From: Rosenbergiella collisarenosi
GTDB lineage: Bacteria; Pseudomonadota; Gammaproteobacteria; Enterobacterales; Enterobacteriaceae
Reading direction: 5' to 3'
Assembly: GCF_018494085.1 (NCBI RefSeq)
Contig: NZ_JABBFP010000003.1
Coordinates: 368,240-432,239, forward strand
Length of the DNA stretch: 64,000 bases
The translations under genes were made by a program, and so were the position numbers. The notes under the pieces were generated by a model that did no database searches, had not been told where the DNA came from, and saw only the letters and a program-made list of their open reading frames with translations. This document shows, piece after piece, positions 1 to 9,895 of this stretch. Numbering within the stretch: position 1 is the stretch's first letter; every line of letters begins with the position of its first letter.

Positions 1-2
1 AG

Positions 3-914
3 CGTCAACGTCGTCGTCAAGAAGAGCGCCGTGAACAGCAAGAAGTGCGTAAGCAAGAAACTGCCATTGTCGAGCCGGCAAGCGAAACGATCACTAGCGA
101 AGAACAGCCGCGTGAAGTCGAAATTAAGGTAATACCGCGTCGTCAGCCACGCGCGCTGCAACAGAAAGTTCGCGTCGTCGACAACGCTGCGACGCCGGTG
201 GTTGCGCCACAGACTGAGCAGGCGGTTGAAGCCACTGCACCTGTGCAAGCCTCTCCCGCGCCGCAAGCTAGCACGGATAATAATGATGTCGCACCACGTC
301 GCTCGCGCCGTTCTCCGCGTCATCTACGTGTGAGTGGCCAACGTCGCCGCCGTTATCGTGATGACCGTTACCCACAACAGACCCCGATGGCCGTCACTAC
401 GGCAGCCGCGGCCCCGGAAATGGCTTCGGGTAAAGTTTGGGTACGTTATGATCTTGCACCCACGCCTGCGCAGCCGGTTGTTGACACGACTATCGAGCAA
501 ACCGCCCTGCCTGCTACCGAGACAGAGGTCGTTACGGCTCCAGTCGTTTACGCTACACCGAGTGAAACCGACGCAACTCAAGCGCCAGCCGCCGTTGAGC
601 CGGTAGCGGTTATTGAGCCTGCGCCAGCGAGCGAAGCGCCAACCGTAACAGAGACCGCCTCGCAGCCCGTGGTGACTGAGACTCAACCGCTAGCAGTACC
701 CTCTGCGACGCCGACGTCTCCAGCCGCCATCACTCGGGGTCGTCTGGTTGCTACCTCACCGGTAACGAAAGCCGAAGCTCCAGCTTGGGTGTCAGAGCCT
801 GTGAAGCCAAGCGACTGGTTACGTCCAGCCTATCATTTCACCGGTAAAGGTGCGGCAGGCGGGCATGCAGCACGTCACCATGCCATCGCTGACGTGACGA
901 AAACAGACGAGTAG
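3..914 (+). CDS. rne: Ribonuclease E, C-terminal part (5' end outside window)
   Basis: This is the 3' end of the RNase E gene, the endonuclease that scaffolds the RNA degradosome at the inner membrane. The frame is already open at the window edge, so the catalytic N-terminal half lies upstream. Visible are Arg-rich patches (RRSRRSPR, then RRRRYRDDRYP) typical of the RNA-binding arm, a long Ala/Pro/Val/Glu/Thr low-complexity region, and a terminal segment with SDWLRPAYHF and GKGAAGGHAARHHA. That segment closely resembles the E. coli RNase E tail, the PNPase-binding microdomain. The gene converges on flgL with a shared hairpin terminator between them. The identity is secure from the tail and from the rne-flgL neighbourhood known in E. 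coli. Confidence 0.95.
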   Translation, partial: RQRRRQEERREQQEVRKQETAIVEPASETITSEEQPREVEIKVIPRRQPRALQQKVRVVDNAATPVVAPQTEQAVEATAPVQASPAPQASTDNNDVAPRRSRRSPRHLRVSGQRRRRYRDDRYPQQTPMAVTTAAAAPEMASGKVWVRYDLAPTPAQPVVDTTIEQTALPATETEVVTAPVVYATPSETDATQAPAAVEPVAVIEPAPASEAPTVTETASQPVVTETQPLAVPSATPTSPAAITRGRLVATSPVTKAEAPAWVSEPVKPSDWLRPAYHFTGKGAAGGHAARHHAIADVTKTDE

Positions 915-932
915 GTCTTCGATCTACCACGT

Positions 933-965
933 AAAAAACACCCGCCAAAATGCGGGTGTTTTTTT
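933..965. terminator. Bidirectional rho-independent terminator between rne and flgL
   Basis: A 9-bp stem (AACACCCGC at 937-945, GCGGGTGTT at 952-960) encloses a 6-base loop. It is followed by a T-run on the plus strand and preceded by an A-run (933-938), which forms the U-tract for minus-strand transcripts. It can therefore end both the rne and the flgL transcripts. Confidence 0.9.
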
Positions 966-970
966 ATCTA

Positions 971-1933
971 TCACTTATTGATTTGAAACAGAGAGAGTTT
1001 GGACATTTGGGTGAAGGCGGTATAACTGGCTTGTAACGCGGTTTCTTTCATTTGATAGTCAGAAATAGTCTGTGTCACATCGGCGTCCACTAATTGGCTT
1101 AATTGGCCCTGCGCAAGAATATTCTGGTTGGCACTGAGTGTTCCTAAGCTCTCAAGCTCCGCTAACTGGGTACCATTCTCAGACTGGAGAGTCAGAATAT
1201 TATTTAAGCTATTATTTAGCTCGCGATTAGCGGCATTCATCCCCGTTTTCACCCCTTGCCTCACCGTGTCATCAGCATCTTGCAGGGGGGTCTTTAGCAG
1301 CGTAATCGCCTTATCCAAGATCGAGAACAGATCGGTATCGCCCACGCTGCCATTTGGATCTAATTTCGGATTCGCAGAGACCGATTGAAAAACCTGTTTC
1401 CCAGTATGAGTAAGGGTCATGATACGTTGATTATCTACCTGCTGGCGAATCGGTTGCTCGCCACCTTGGTAGGTCACCCCTTGCCCCCCCTCGACAAATG
1501 GCGGCTGGGCGGTGTTATACCCGGCGAAGAGATAACGCCCACTACTGTCCTGACTATTAGCAATGGTTAACAGTTGGCTGCGCACGCCTTCCAGTTTGAC
1601 TGCCACGGATTGCCTATCATCATCATTCAGGGTCCCGGTGGCACCGTAAATAACATCGCTAATCGCCGCTTGAATTGAATCGCTGATCGAGGAAAGTGCT
1701 GTCGCCTCAGTGCTCATCGTCGTTTGGGCAAATTGTTGTGCCATACCATAGCGTTGCTCACTACGCTGATGCTGCTGAATACCCAGTGCTTGGGACGCTG
1801 CGACAGGATCATCTGCCGGAGAGACGACGCGTTTACCGGTGGATAAGCGTTGCCCAGCGGCTAACCACTCCGCTTGAGCACGACTAATCCCTTGTGTCTG
1901 TTGTTGAAAGATAAAGGTGCTGCTCATTCTCAT
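971..1933 (-). CDS. flgL: Flagellar hook-filament junction protein FlgL (HAP3)
   Basis: FlgL forms the second junction ring between hook and filament outside the cell and is exported by the flagellar type III apparatus. The protein starts MRMSSTFIFQQQ and carries the conserved segment QRLSTGKRVVSPADDPVAASQA, corresponding to the MSTGKRVVNPSDDP region of E. coli FlgL. The C-terminus is the usual helical flagellin-like segment. I chose the ATG at 1933 because the AGGGGA ribosome-binding site lies about 9 bases upstream of it; an in-frame GTG at 1942 overlaps that site. The gene follows flgK by about 14 bases and is the last flagellar gene before rne. It is about 320 residues, near the usual length. 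Confidence 0.95.
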   Translation of the reverse strand: MRMSSTFIFQQQTQGISRAQAEWLAAGQRLSTGKRVVSPADDPVAASQALGIQQHQRSEQRYGMAQQFAQTTMSTEATALSSISDSIQAAISDVIYGATGTLNDDDRQSVAVKLEGVRSQLLTIANSQDSSGRYLFAGYNTAQPPFVEGGQGVTYQGGEQPIRQQVDNQRIMTLTHTGKQVFQSVSANPKLDPNGSVGDTDLFSILDKAITLLKTPLQDADDTVRQGVKTGMNAANRELNNSLNNILTLQSENGTQLAELESLGTLSANQNILAQGQLSQLVDADVTQTISDYQMKETALQASYTAFTQMSKLSLFQINK

Positions 1934-1947
1934 GTGACTCACTCCCC

Positions 1948-3588
1948 TTAGCTGCGTACGCTGATTAAGGCATCGAATAGCGCACTCGCGGTATTCAGCA
2001 CCTGTGTATTCGCGATGTAATACTGTTGATATTGCGTGAGGTTGGCATACTCTTCGTCTAAATTAACCCCGGACACGGCTTGCTGGCGCGCCGTTAGCTG
2101 CGTGATAATGGTATCTGACACATTCACGGCATTGCCATAAGATTGCGTCTGTGTCCCGACAACACTCACCGCTGAGCGCCAAGCTTGGCTGAACGTCTGC
2201 GTTCCCCCTACCCACTTTTGTGACTGCACATCGAGCATTTTCTGCATATTGCGATTATCACTCTCGCCCGACAGGTCTTCGGCGGCGGCGAGCTTATTAG
2301 GATCGCTGGTCTGCAATGCGAACTGATCGGTGATCTGGCGCACCGGTTGTAATAAAAAGCGGTCATGGTCGGCGGGTGTACCGCTAACTGAAACCGACAG
2401 GCCGTCAAAACTAAGGGTAGTCCCATTAGCGGAGGTCGAAATATCGGCCGGGATCACGCTATTATCGCTCAACCGGGTAACCTGCCAGCTACCCTGTTGA
2501 TAAACGAGTTGATAGTCGGAAGCCTGAACCTGCTGGGCATCGGTAAATTCCGCACTCAGTGTCGCGGTCCCGGTATTGAGTTGATTTTGTTTTACGCTCG
2601 GCGTTCCAACACTGAACAGGGCCTCCCCTTGCTGGCCGTTCAGATCATAGCCTTGTTCCTGAACACTGTTAATCGCCGAGGTGAAAGCCAGCGTGAGTTG
2701 ACCGAGACGATTCTGCAGCGAATTGAGATCATCATGGCGAAAAGCGAGTAGCCCGCCCATCTTGCCGCTGTTCACTAATTTCTCCGGCAACTCGACCTGT
2801 CCCGCCAGTTTATCGTGATAACCTATGGTCAATTGGTCAGGGTCCGCGTTGGAAGGCATCGCCTCTAAGTCATAGCTATGACTACCACTGACTAGCGTGA
2901 AGCCATTAGCGATACTGACGGTTAAGCTGCCATCTTGCATCGCCACGGTCACCCCGACCTGATCATTCAGGTCACGCACTAATTGATCGCGCTGATCCAG
3001 TAAATTGTTCGGCGTATCGCCGCTTTGCGACATTTGGGCGATGCGTTGGTTGAGGGTAGCGATCTGCTGGCTATAACCATTGATGGTGGAGACGGTGCTC
3101 TGTAACTGTGTATTGATATCGCGCTGCTGCTGGTCGAGCATGGTTTGTGTCGCGGTAAACTGATTCGTCAGTGCCGCGGCTTGCGACATGACAGCCTGAC
3201 GCGCAGCGGGGTCGGCGGCGTTATTCACCACATTTTGCAGTGTATCGAAAAAAGATTCTAACCCATCGTTTAAGGTTTCCCCGTCGAGGGTCATCTGTTT
3301 ATCGATAGCAGAAAGCTGCGTGTAATGCGCAGACTGCGCGCTGCTCTTGGCGCTCGCATTGCGTAGCTGACTATCGATTAACGCATCATATTGCCGTTGA
3401 ACACCGTTCACAATCGCCCCATTCCCATACCAGCTGTTACCATTAAACGTATTTTGCGCTTCAGAAAGAAGGGTAATCTGGCGGTTATATCCGGCGATGG
3501 TATAACTGCTAATATTATTCGCCGTACTGTTTAACAGTTGCTGGGCGGCGCTTAATCCGCTCATCGCAGAATTAATTAAACTCGACAT
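1948..3588 (-). CDS. flgK: Flagellar hook-associated protein FlgK (HAP1)
   Basis: FlgK is the first hook-filament junction protein, exported through the growing flagellum with the help of the chaperone FlgN. The 546-residue product matches the family length (E. coli 547). It begins with the amphipathic axial-protein helix MSSLINSAMSGLSAAQQLL and the NNIS-x5-GYNRQ segment, and it ends with a helical heptad region (LNLDEEYANL-type motif seen as NLDEEYANLTQYQ, near residue 510). It heads the flgKL unit, behind its own sigma-28-type promoter in the flgJ-flgK gap, and is followed closely by flgL. The ribosome-binding site AAGGAAAA sits just before the ATG. Confidence 0.97.
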   Translation of the reverse strand: MSSLINSAMSGLSAAQQLLNSTANNISSYTIAGYNRQITLLSEAQNTFNGNSWYGNGAIVNGVQRQYDALIDSQLRNASAKSSAQSAHYTQLSAIDKQMTLDGETLNDGLESFFDTLQNVVNNAADPAARQAVMSQAAALTNQFTATQTMLDQQQRDINTQLQSTVSTINGYSQQIATLNQRIAQMSQSGDTPNNLLDQRDQLVRDLNDQVGVTVAMQDGSLTVSIANGFTLVSGSHSYDLEAMPSNADPDQLTIGYHDKLAGQVELPEKLVNSGKMGGLLAFRHDDLNSLQNRLGQLTLAFTSAINSVQEQGYDLNGQQGEALFSVGTPSVKQNQLNTGTATLSAEFTDAQQVQASDYQLVYQQGSWQVTRLSDNSVIPADISTSANGTTLSFDGLSVSVSGTPADHDRFLLQPVRQITDQFALQTSDPNKLAAAEDLSGESDNRNMQKMLDVQSQKWVGGTQTFSQAWRSAVSVVGTQTQSYGNAVNVSDTIITQLTARQQAVSGVNLDEEYANLTQYQQYYIANTQVLNTASALFDALISVRS

Positions 3589-3636
3589 TGCTTTTCCTTA
3601 CCTTAATAAACGGATGGCTAACAACACTCTCTCGGT

Positions 3637-3664
3637 TTATCGGCCTACGCGAAGAGAGACTTTA
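3637..3664 (-). promoter_or_regulatory. Sigma-28 (FliA) promoter for flgKL
   Basis: On the minus strand the -10 element is an exact GCCGATAA (3637-3644) and the -35 core TAAA(GTCT) lies at 3664 and downstream. The spacing between TAAA and GCCGATAA is 16 bases, one more than the usual 15. It lies about 50 bases upstream of the flgK start, which fits class III expression of flgKL. The -10 identity is seen directly; function is inferred. Confidence 0.75.
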
Positions 3665-3673
3665 TTAAGACAG

Positions 3674-4576
3674 CTAAAATAAATCACTAAGATGACGCAG
3701 CGTGCTCGAGGGCGGGCTGGGAAGCGTCTGGTTAAGCTGACGGATAATCCCCACAAGTTTGTGTGCATAGTCAGGATCTGTCGCATAGCCCGCATGTTGT
3801 AGCGCGTAAGCGCCTTGTTCGGCACTCCGCGCAGACGTCACCGCTTGATAGCGTGGGTTGTTCGCCAATAGCGCACCATAATCCTGTAGCGCTTCCTGCC
3901 ACGAACGATAAACGCGAAACGGCTCCGTGGTTTTTTCGGCTCTACCTTGTCGATATTCCGTGGTGAGTGTCGCGGTAGTCGGGCCCTGCCAATGACCACC
4001 GGCTTTGATACCGAACAGATTATGACTCGGTTGCCCACACTCGGTCGTAATCTGTCGCTGTCCCCAGCCTGATTCCAACGCCGCCTGGGCGAGGATAAGT
4101 TTTTCGGGGATCCCTGTCTGACGGCTGACCTTTTTAACGTGCGGCAGAAGACGCTGAATAAATTGCTGCATCGGATGTGCCAGCTGGGTCGCGCTATCAA
4201 CCTTACGATCCACCCACTGCACGATACGTTGAAAAAACTGCCGATCGGTATCGATGGGCAATGCCCGCTGTCCAACATCGGAGGCCGGAGGTATAACGGG
4301 TTGCATCTGCTTCTCAATCAATGCCGCCAGTCCCAGATGACTGTTCGGTGCCAACTGAGTGATTTGCTGATCGTACAACGATGTAAATAAGCGTTGCTGA
4401 TCGCTGCCGAGTAGGTCGTCCCCCGGTAAGCTCTGCCGCATGCTTTTTAGCATCATCTGTAAGAAGATCCCTTCCACTTGTTGGGCAACCTGCGCACTAT
4501 TCTGTGAGGCGTTTTTTTGCGCCGCACCGCGTAAGGCGTTCAGCTCATTCACATCCCATCCGGTAGTCACCGTCAT
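3674..4576 (-). CDS. flgJ: Flagellar rod-cap protein and peptidoglycan hydrolase FlgJ
   Basis: FlgJ caps the growing rod in the periplasm and opens the peptidoglycan for it. The N-terminal third (about residues 30-90, with GIFLQMMLKSMRQSL) is the rod-assembly domain. The C-terminal half (about 145-285) is the glucosaminidase-type hydrolase, with ALESGWG around the probable catalytic Glu168 and the NLFGIK motif near 186-191. At 300 residues it is slightly shorter than E. coli FlgJ (313). Its start overlaps the end of flgI, showing tight operon coupling. It is the last gene of the flgBCDEFGHIJ run. Confidence 0.96.
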   Translation of the reverse strand: MTVTTGWDVNELNALRGAAQKNASQNSAQVAQQVEGIFLQMMLKSMRQSLPGDDLLGSDQQRLFTSLYDQQITQLAPNSHLGLAALIEKQMQPVIPPASDVGQRALPIDTDRQFFQRIVQWVDRKVDSATQLAHPMQQFIQRLLPHVKKVSRQTGIPEKLILAQAALESGWGQRQITTECGQPSHNLFGIKAGGHWQGPTTATLTTEYRQGRAEKTTEPFRVYRSWQEALQDYGALLANNPRYQAVTSARSAEQGAYALQHAGYATDPDYAHKLVGIIRQLNQTLPSPPSSTLRHLSDLF

Positions 4577-5676
4577 TAGAGGATCTCCAATTCGGCATTG
4601 AGGCAGCCTGCACTGTCCATTGCCTGTAAAATAGACATCAGCTCAGTCGGTGTCGCGCCAAGGGTGTTCAATGCCGCGACAACATCGTTTAACGATGCGC
4701 TGGTATTGACTTTATGTAACGCTCCCCCTTGCTCGCGTAAGGAGATGTTAGTCTGCGGGGTAGCGACCGTTTCGCCGCCCGCTAGCGGGGTATCTGGCTG
4801 ATTCACCAGAGTCTGCTTATCGACCGTAACGGACAAGTTACCTTGCGCCACCGCACAGCGCTCAATACTCACCTGTTGGTTCATAATTACCGATCCGGTA
4901 CGTGCGTTGATCACAATCTTCGCCCGTGCGGTAGGCAGGGTGATCGGTAAATCGAGGAGTTTCGCCAAGAGTCGCACTTGTGAGGCCTGGGTGGGCGACA
5001 CTTTCACCGCGATGCTCCCGGCATCGAGGGGTGCGGCGGCAGAATAACCGCTCTGTTTATTGATGACGTCAGCCACCCGCTGCGCAAGGGAGAAGTCGTT
5101 ACGCGACAGCTGCAGAATAAGTTGATTATTGGCGCCGAAATTATTCGTAAGCTCACGTTCCACCGTCGCGCCCCCGGTGATACGTCCGCCATTGAGTTGA
5201 TTAACTTGCACGCTACTGCCACCGGCCTGCGCGCCCGCGCCGCCGATCAACACATTACCTTGGGCGAGCGCATAGACCTGATTATCGACGCCTTTTAAAG
5301 GCGTTAATAATAGCGTGCCACCCCGCAGGCTCTTAGCGTTGCCCATCGAGGAGACCACCACATCAACCGTCTGACCTTGCCGCGCAAAAGCGGGTAATTT
5401 TGCCGTCACCATCACCGCGGCGACGTTTTTGAGCTGAATATTGGTTCCCGTAGGGACCGTAATCCCAAGTTGCGACAACATGTTATTCATCGACTGCGTG
5501 GTGAACGGCGTCTGCGTGGTCTGGTCGCCCGTGCCGTCTAAGCCTACCACTAACCCATAGCCGATCAGGGCATTGTCTCTGACTCCCTGTACCTGCGCGA
5601 CATCTCGGATCCGCAACGTTTGTGCCATCGCGGTGAGACTCATACACAGCAATCCAATCATCATTATGATCCGCAT
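4576..5676 (-). CDS. flgI: Flagellar P-ring protein FlgI
   Basis: FlgI forms the P-ring, a bushing in the peptidoglycan around the rod. An N-terminal Sec signal peptide ([18 protein letters not shown]) is followed directly by [15 protein letters not shown] and [17 protein letters not shown], the hallmark start of mature FlgI. The length of 366 residues equals the family norm. FlgA (here 10867-11508) is the periplasmic chaperone for its assembly. It lies between flgH and flgJ and shares its last base region with the flgJ start. Confidence 0.97.
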   Translation of the reverse strand: MRIIMMIGLLCMSLTAMAQTLRIRDVAQVQGVRDNALIGYGLVVGLDGTGDQTTQTPFTTQSMNNMLSQLGITVPTGTNIQLKNVAAVMVTAKLPAFARQGQTVDVVVSSMGNAKSLRGGTLLLTPLKGVDNQVYALAQGNVLIGGAGAQAGGSSVQVNQLNGGRITGGATVERELTNNFGANNQLILQLSRNDFSLAQRVADVINKQSGYSAAAPLDAGSIAVKVSPTQASQVRLLAKLLDLPITLPTARAKIVINARTGSVIMNQQVSIERCAVAQGNLSVTVDKQTLVNQPDTPLAGGETVATPQTNISLREQGGALHKVNTSASLNDVVAALNTLGATPTELMSILQAMDSAGCLNAELEIL

Positions 5677-5690
5677 CCTAGGACTCTCCG

Positions 5691-6386
5691 TTACATCGGT
5701 GCGATAGTTAAGAAAAAACGCTGTAGCCAGCCCATCTGCTGGGCATCATTGATGTAGCCATTTCCGACATATTCAATTCTGGCATCGGCGACAGAGGTGG
5801 AGAGCACCGCGTTATCGGCATTGATGGTGCGCGGATTCACCACGCCGGAGAAACGAATAAACTCGGTGCCCTGATTGATCTCGATCTGCTTCTCGCCCAC
5901 CACCTTCAGGTTACCGTTGGCCAGCACTTGTGAGACTGATACCGTGATCGTCCCTGTGAAGGTATTATTCGCCGACGCCCCACCTTTCCCTGCAAAGTCA
6001 TTACTGCCCGAGCCATCAAAGTGAGTTTTATCTCCCCCCAACGCGCCATCTAACGCGCGCGGCACGACATTTAGCCCAAGCTGACCGCTCCCTTTACGCG
6101 AGGCATTACTGCTGGAGCTTTTGCTCGCACTCACATTTTCTCGCAAGATAATCGTCAAGGTATCGCCGATGGCGCGGGGACGACGATCCTCAAATAGCGG
6201 CTGATAGCCAAAATTCATCGGGGCCACGGCCTGAAATATCGACCCGTTCATCACCGGTTGTGGCAGGGTAGCGGGCTGTGCCGAGGTATCTCCTTTGACT
6301 AAGGGGGTATGGGGAATGAGGGCGCAGCCCGTCAGGCTACTGAGGCAGGACCACACCATACCCATATAAAACCCACGAATTTTCAC
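5691..6386 (-). CDS. flgH: Flagellar L-ring lipoprotein FlgH
   Basis: FlgH is the outer-membrane lipoprotein that forms the L-ring. A lipoprotein signal peptide ends in the lipobox LTGC, with the lipidated cysteine at residue 21. The mature part contains [17 protein letters not shown] and the [11 protein letters not shown] segment typical of FlgH, and the C-terminal half has the conserved [15 protein letters not shown] region. It is 231 residues, as in E. coli. It is placed between flgG and flgI in the operon. The N-terminus could start a few codons later (internal Met8 or Met10) without losing the signal peptide. Confidence 0.96.
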   Translation of the reverse strand: MKIRGFYMGMVWSCLSSLTGCALIPHTPLVKGDTSAQPATLPQPVMNGSIFQAVAPMNFGYQPLFEDRRPRAIGDTLTIILRENVSASKSSSSNASRKGSGQLGLNVVPRALDGALGGDKTHFDGSGSNDFAGKGGASANNTFTGTITVSVSQVLANGNLKVVGEKQIEINQGTEFIRFSGVVNPRTINADNAVLSTSVADARIEYVGNGYINDAQQMGWLQRFFLTIAPM

Positions 6387-6433
6387 CGTATTCTCCTGTC
6401 GTGATACGGGCGTGCGGCCACGCCCAGGGCTAA

Positions 6434-7216
6434 TCAGAGCTGTGTGAGGCGTTGCAGCATTTGGTCCGAGGTACTGATGGCTTTACTATTGATTTCGTAA
6501 GCGCGCTGTGTCTGGATCATGGTCACTAACTCTTCTGCCACATTGACGTTCGAGGTCTCGACATAACCTTGGTAGAGCGAGCCAGCCCCGTTCTGGCCAG
6601 GCGTACTCTCGGTTGCGGCACCGGAGGCCTGCGTCTCCTGGTAGAGGTTCTCCCCCTTACTCTCCAGCCCGGCATCATTAATAAAGGTATTCAGCGTCAG
6701 CTGGCCGACCTGTGCCGGTTGCGTCTGACCTGCCTGTGTCACACTGACAATGCCATCCTTGGAGATGGTGATGCTCAATGCATCGGCAGGGATTGTAATC
6801 CCCGGCTGTACCGGATACCCGGCGTTATTGACTAACTGACCATTCTGATCGACTTGAAAGGAACCATCGCGGGTATACGCCGAGCTACCATCCGGTAGCA
6901 GGACTTGGAAATAGCCTTGACCATTGATCGCGACATCTTTCGCATTATCGGTTTTCGAAAGATTACCTTGCGAATGCAGCCGTTCAGTCGTCACCGGTCT
7001 CACTCCGGTCCCAATCTGTAAACCTGAGGGAAGCGTATTTTGTTCTGAGGCCTGTGTTCCCGGTTGACGCAGCGTCTGATATAACAAGTCTTCGAATACC
7101 GCGCGTGAACGCTTAAAGCCGTTGGTCGACACGTTGGCGAGGTTATTGGAGATGACATCCATGTTTGTCTGTTGGGCATCAAGTCCAGTTTTCGCAATCC
7201 ACAACGATCGGATCAT
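6434..7216 (-). CDS. flgG: Flagellar distal rod protein FlgG
   Basis: FlgG builds the distal rod, the drive shaft that crosses the periplasm. The 260-residue length equals that of E. coli FlgG. The N-terminus has [20 protein letters not shown] followed by the rod/hook signature [12 protein letters not shown]. The C-terminal helix ends [18 protein letters not shown] with QMLQRLTQL, which packs in the axial core. It lies between flgF and flgH in the same operon. Confidence 0.97.
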   Translation of the reverse strand: MIRSLWIAKTGLDAQQTNMDVISNNLANVSTNGFKRSRAVFEDLLYQTLRQPGTQASEQNTLPSGLQIGTGVRPVTTERLHSQGNLSKTDNAKDVAINGQGYFQVLLPDGSSAYTRDGSFQVDQNGQLVNNAGYPVQPGITIPADALSITISKDGIVSVTQAGQTQPAQVGQLTLNTFINDAGLESKGENLYQETQASGAATESTPGQNGAGSLYQGYVETSNVNVAEELVTMIQTQRAYEINSKAISTSDQMLQRLTQL

Positions 7217-7228
7217 GGTCTTTCCTTA

Positions 7229-7990
7229 TTAACTGGTAATAGATAACAACTGATTAGCCTTTTGCTCGTTCTGATCGGCATGGCTGATCTCTTTCATTTG
7301 CATCTCGAAGCGGCGAGCGTGATTGATCATTTCCACCATGGATTGCACAGGATTAACGTTACTCTCCTCCAGCACCCCCGGTATCACTTTGCCTAGGGGA
7401 TCTACCGGTAAACGCGCCTCGCCAAATTGCGCGATGGCTTGCGCGGTGGGGCGGAATAATCCATCGTCACCGCGCTGAATCGTCGTGGGATCGCCGTCGA
7501 CGATTTTCAGCCGCCCTATCGTGACCGTTGCATTGGGCTGATCCCCGGCATTCAGTGCAGTCAGCGTGCCGTCCGTCGCGAGGGTTAATTGCGCGTGCTC
7601 GGGAATGGCGATCGGCCCGCCTTCCCCAACCACCGCCCGACCGTTAAGGGTCAGGAACCCGTCGGCAGACACCTGCATATTGCCATTACGGGTATAGGCC
7701 TCGCTGCCATCCGGGAGCGTAACCGCCAGCCAATTGTTCGGTTGTAGTGCCACATCCAGCGTCCGTTCGGTATAGTTAAAGCGGCCGGCTGATAGATCAG
7801 CCCCAGGGGTAGAGGCGGTCACGAAACTGCGGGTAGCGAGGGATTTCCCCTCCACCGGCACGGCTCGAAAGCTGGCGAGTTGCGCTTTAAAACCGGGGGT
7901 CGACACGTTAGCGAGATTACTCGCGGTCACAGCTTGTAACGCGAGGGTTTGGCTCGCCCCGCTCATCGCGGTATAGATCATCCTATCCAT
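7229..7990 (-). CDS. flgF: Flagellar proximal rod protein FlgF
   Basis: FlgF is a proximal rod subunit. MDRMIYTAMSGASQTLALQA and SNLANVSTPGFKAQL match the E. coli FlgF start closely. VALQPNNWLAV and YTRNGNMQVSADGFLTL are conserved in the D1 region, and the C-terminal helix reads MVEMINHARRFEMQMK. It is 253 residues (E. coli 251). It is separated from flgE and flgG by only 12-15 bases, consistent with one transcript. Confidence 0.96.
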   Translation of the reverse strand: MDRMIYTAMSGASQTLALQAVTASNLANVSTPGFKAQLASFRAVPVEGKSLATRSFVTASTPGADLSAGRFNYTERTLDVALQPNNWLAVTLPDGSEAYTRNGNMQVSADGFLTLNGRAVVGEGGPIAIPEHAQLTLATDGTLTALNAGDQPNATVTIGRLKIVDGDPTTIQRGDDGLFRPTAQAIAQFGEARLPVDPLGKVIPGVLEESNVNPVQSMVEMINHARRFEMQMKEISHADQNEQKANQLLSITS

Positions 7991-8005
7991 GAATCGCGCT
8001 ATCCC

Positions 8006-9208
8006 TTAGCGTAAGTTGACGAGAGTATTAAGTATCTGGTCTTGGGTCTTAATCGTCTGCGCATTGGATTGGTAATTACGCTGCGCAACGATCATATTCA
8101 CCAGTTCCTTACTGAGATCGACATTAGAAGCTTCGAGCGCTCCGGCCGTCATGGTGCCGAAATTACCGCTGCCGGGCGTACCAATTGCCGGCTGACCGGA
8201 GGACGTACTCTCGCTCCATAAATTATCGCCCTTAGGCTGTAGGCCTTCACTATTGGTAAAACTCCCCAGCACGATCTGTCCCATCGGTTGCGTACGTTGA
8301 TTCGAATAGCTACCAACGATCGTGCCATCGTCGTTAATCGTAAACCCGGTCAGATCTCCCGGTGCATAGCCGTCTTGCTTAGGATTACCAAATTGCGTCT
8401 CACCGGTATTCTGTTGACTACTTCCTGTGAAATCGAGGGTTAAGCCTTGGTTAGCCGCGGCGCCATTCGCCCCTTGCAAAGTGATAGGCTGCATCGCGTC
8501 GCTCGTTAATTGCCCGTTCTCATCGAAGCTCATCGTGAAATCGGCAGAAGTGTCGCCCGTCGAACCATCGATCGGGTAGACTTGCCACTGATTATTGGCG
8601 GTCTTGACGAAATAGAGATTGAGTTGGTGGTCATTACCTTGGCTGTCATAGACGGTCATGCTGCTTTTCGCGTTATAACTATTGGCATCCTTGGCATCGA
8701 AGGGGGTGACCGAGGGTAGCGCATCCGAGGAGTTTAGGTTGACTTGTAAGGAACCTTGAGTCGTTGCACGAGCGGGAAGCTGAGTGGTCGGAATAATGAG
8801 CGGCACGGGGTCCGCCCCAGTCTGGACCGTCGCCGGAGAACCACTTACCGGATATCCAGTGACCTGTAATCCTTCGGTATTGACCAAGTAGCCATCGGCG
8901 TTGCGTTGTAACTGGCCATTGCGCGAGTAGTAGATCGACCCGTTACTATCTTCTAAACGGAAGAAGCCATTTCCCGAGAGCGCCACATCCAGATTACGCC
9001 CGGTAGCATTAATGGAGCCATCTCCGAAATTTTGGATAACGGCGGAGACTTTGGTTCCCAGCCCGGTTTGACTTCCGGCAAACATATCGGCAAACGCGGC
9101 GGTTGAACTCTTAAAGCCACTGGTCGCTGAGTTAGCAATGTTATTCCCTATCACATCTAGGTTACTGGCAGCAGCATTCAATCCACTGACGGCTTGCGAA
9201 AATGACAT
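8006..9208 (-). CDS. flgE: Flagellar hook protein FlgE
   Basis: FlgE polymerises into the universal-joint hook. The N-terminus MSFSQAVSGLNAAASNLDVIG and NNIANSATSGFKSS is the classical FlgE signature. The C-terminus has LEASNVDLSKELVNMIVAQ and the NYQSNAQTIKTQDQIL helix. Its 400 residues match E. coli FlgE (402). It follows flgD, whose product caps and assembles the hook. The ribosome-binding site GGAGAA is visible just upstream of the ATG. Confidence 0.97.
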   Translation of the reverse strand: MSFSQAVSGLNAAASNLDVIGNNIANSATSGFKSSTAAFADMFAGSQTGLGTKVSAVIQNFGDGSINATGRNLDVALSGNGFFRLEDSNGSIYYSRNGQLQRNADGYLVNTEGLQVTGYPVSGSPATVQTGADPVPLIIPTTQLPARATTQGSLQVNLNSSDALPSVTPFDAKDANSYNAKSSMTVYDSQGNDHQLNLYFVKTANNQWQVYPIDGSTGDTSADFTMSFDENGQLTSDAMQPITLQGANGAAANQGLTLDFTGSSQQNTGETQFGNPKQDGYAPGDLTGFTINDDGTIVGSYSNQRTQPMGQIVLGSFTNSEGLQPKGDNLWSESTSSGQPAIGTPGSGNFGTMTAGALEASNVDLSKELVNMIVAQRNYQSNAQTIKTQDQILNTLVNLR

Positions 9209-9224
9209 AGTATTCTCCTACTGG

Positions 9225-9881
9225 TTAAAGGATTTGTTTGATTTGATCGAGGCTCGCCGTACCGTAGGTGCCTAAATTAAGAACTGCACCGCTGGCGGTC
9301 GGGGTCACCCCGTACACAATGGCATAGGTAAGTGGCGAGGTATGAATCGCGCCTGTATCGTTGGTGGCATCGATGCTGATAGTGTATTTTCCGGCTGGTG
9401 CGGGGCTGTCGTCCGCCAGCGTACCATCCCACTGAAAGGTATGGGTTCCAGCGCCCATCGCGCCGAGATCTAACTGTGCAACGACATTGCCGCTACTATC
9501 TTTAATCGTGGCGCTCACCGCATTAGCAGTCGCATCGGTCTCAAAACCGAACGGCGTGGTAGCCTCGTCTCCTACCAAAATGGCATCACCGGGCACCATC
9601 ACGCCGTGCCCGATCAGTAGCGTGTTTTGTACCGATTGGTTGGTATTAATCTGTCCAGAAATCGAGGACAGCGTGCTGTTTAAATTTTCGATCCCGGCCA
9701 GGGTATTGATCTGCGCGAGCTGAGTCGTCAATTGGCTATTATCCATCGGGTTGGTCGGGTCTTGATTTTTCAGCTGCGCGATCAACAGCGTCAGAAATTG
9801 ATTCTGGAGGTCCGTGCTTGAGTTTCCTGAGGCCGAATCACTGGCACTGAGCCTATTGGCACTGCTAATAGCCGATAACAT
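9225..9881 (-). CDS. flgD: Flagellar hook-cap protein FlgD
   Basis: FlgD is the scaffold at the hook tip that directs FlgE assembly and is removed afterwards. The N-terminal motif LQNQFLTLLIAQLKNQDPTNPMDN, continued by SQLTTQLAQI, is the FlgD signature, at about residues 25-57. It is followed by FlgD Ig-like and tudor-like domains (about 70-215) with QWDGTLADDSPAPAGKY. It is 218 residues, slightly shorter than E. coli FlgD (231). It lies in the operon between flgC and flgE. Confidence 0.96.
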   Translation of the reverse strand: MLSAISSANRLSASDSASGNSSTDLQNQFLTLLIAQLKNQDPTNPMDNSQLTTQLAQINTLAGIENLNSTLSSISGQINTNQSVQNTLLIGHGVMVPGDAILVGDEATTPFGFETDATANAVSATIKDSSGNVVAQLDLGAMGAGTHTFQWDGTLADDSPAPAGKYTISIDATNDTGAIHTSPLTYAIVYGVTPTASGAVLNLGTYGTASLDQIKQIL

Positions 9882-9895
9882 GTGTCGATTCTCCT

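Noticed and set aside
334..686. Long frames on both strands inside the rne tail
   Set aside because: They are shadows of the low-complexity Ala/Pro/Glu/Thr coding sequence.
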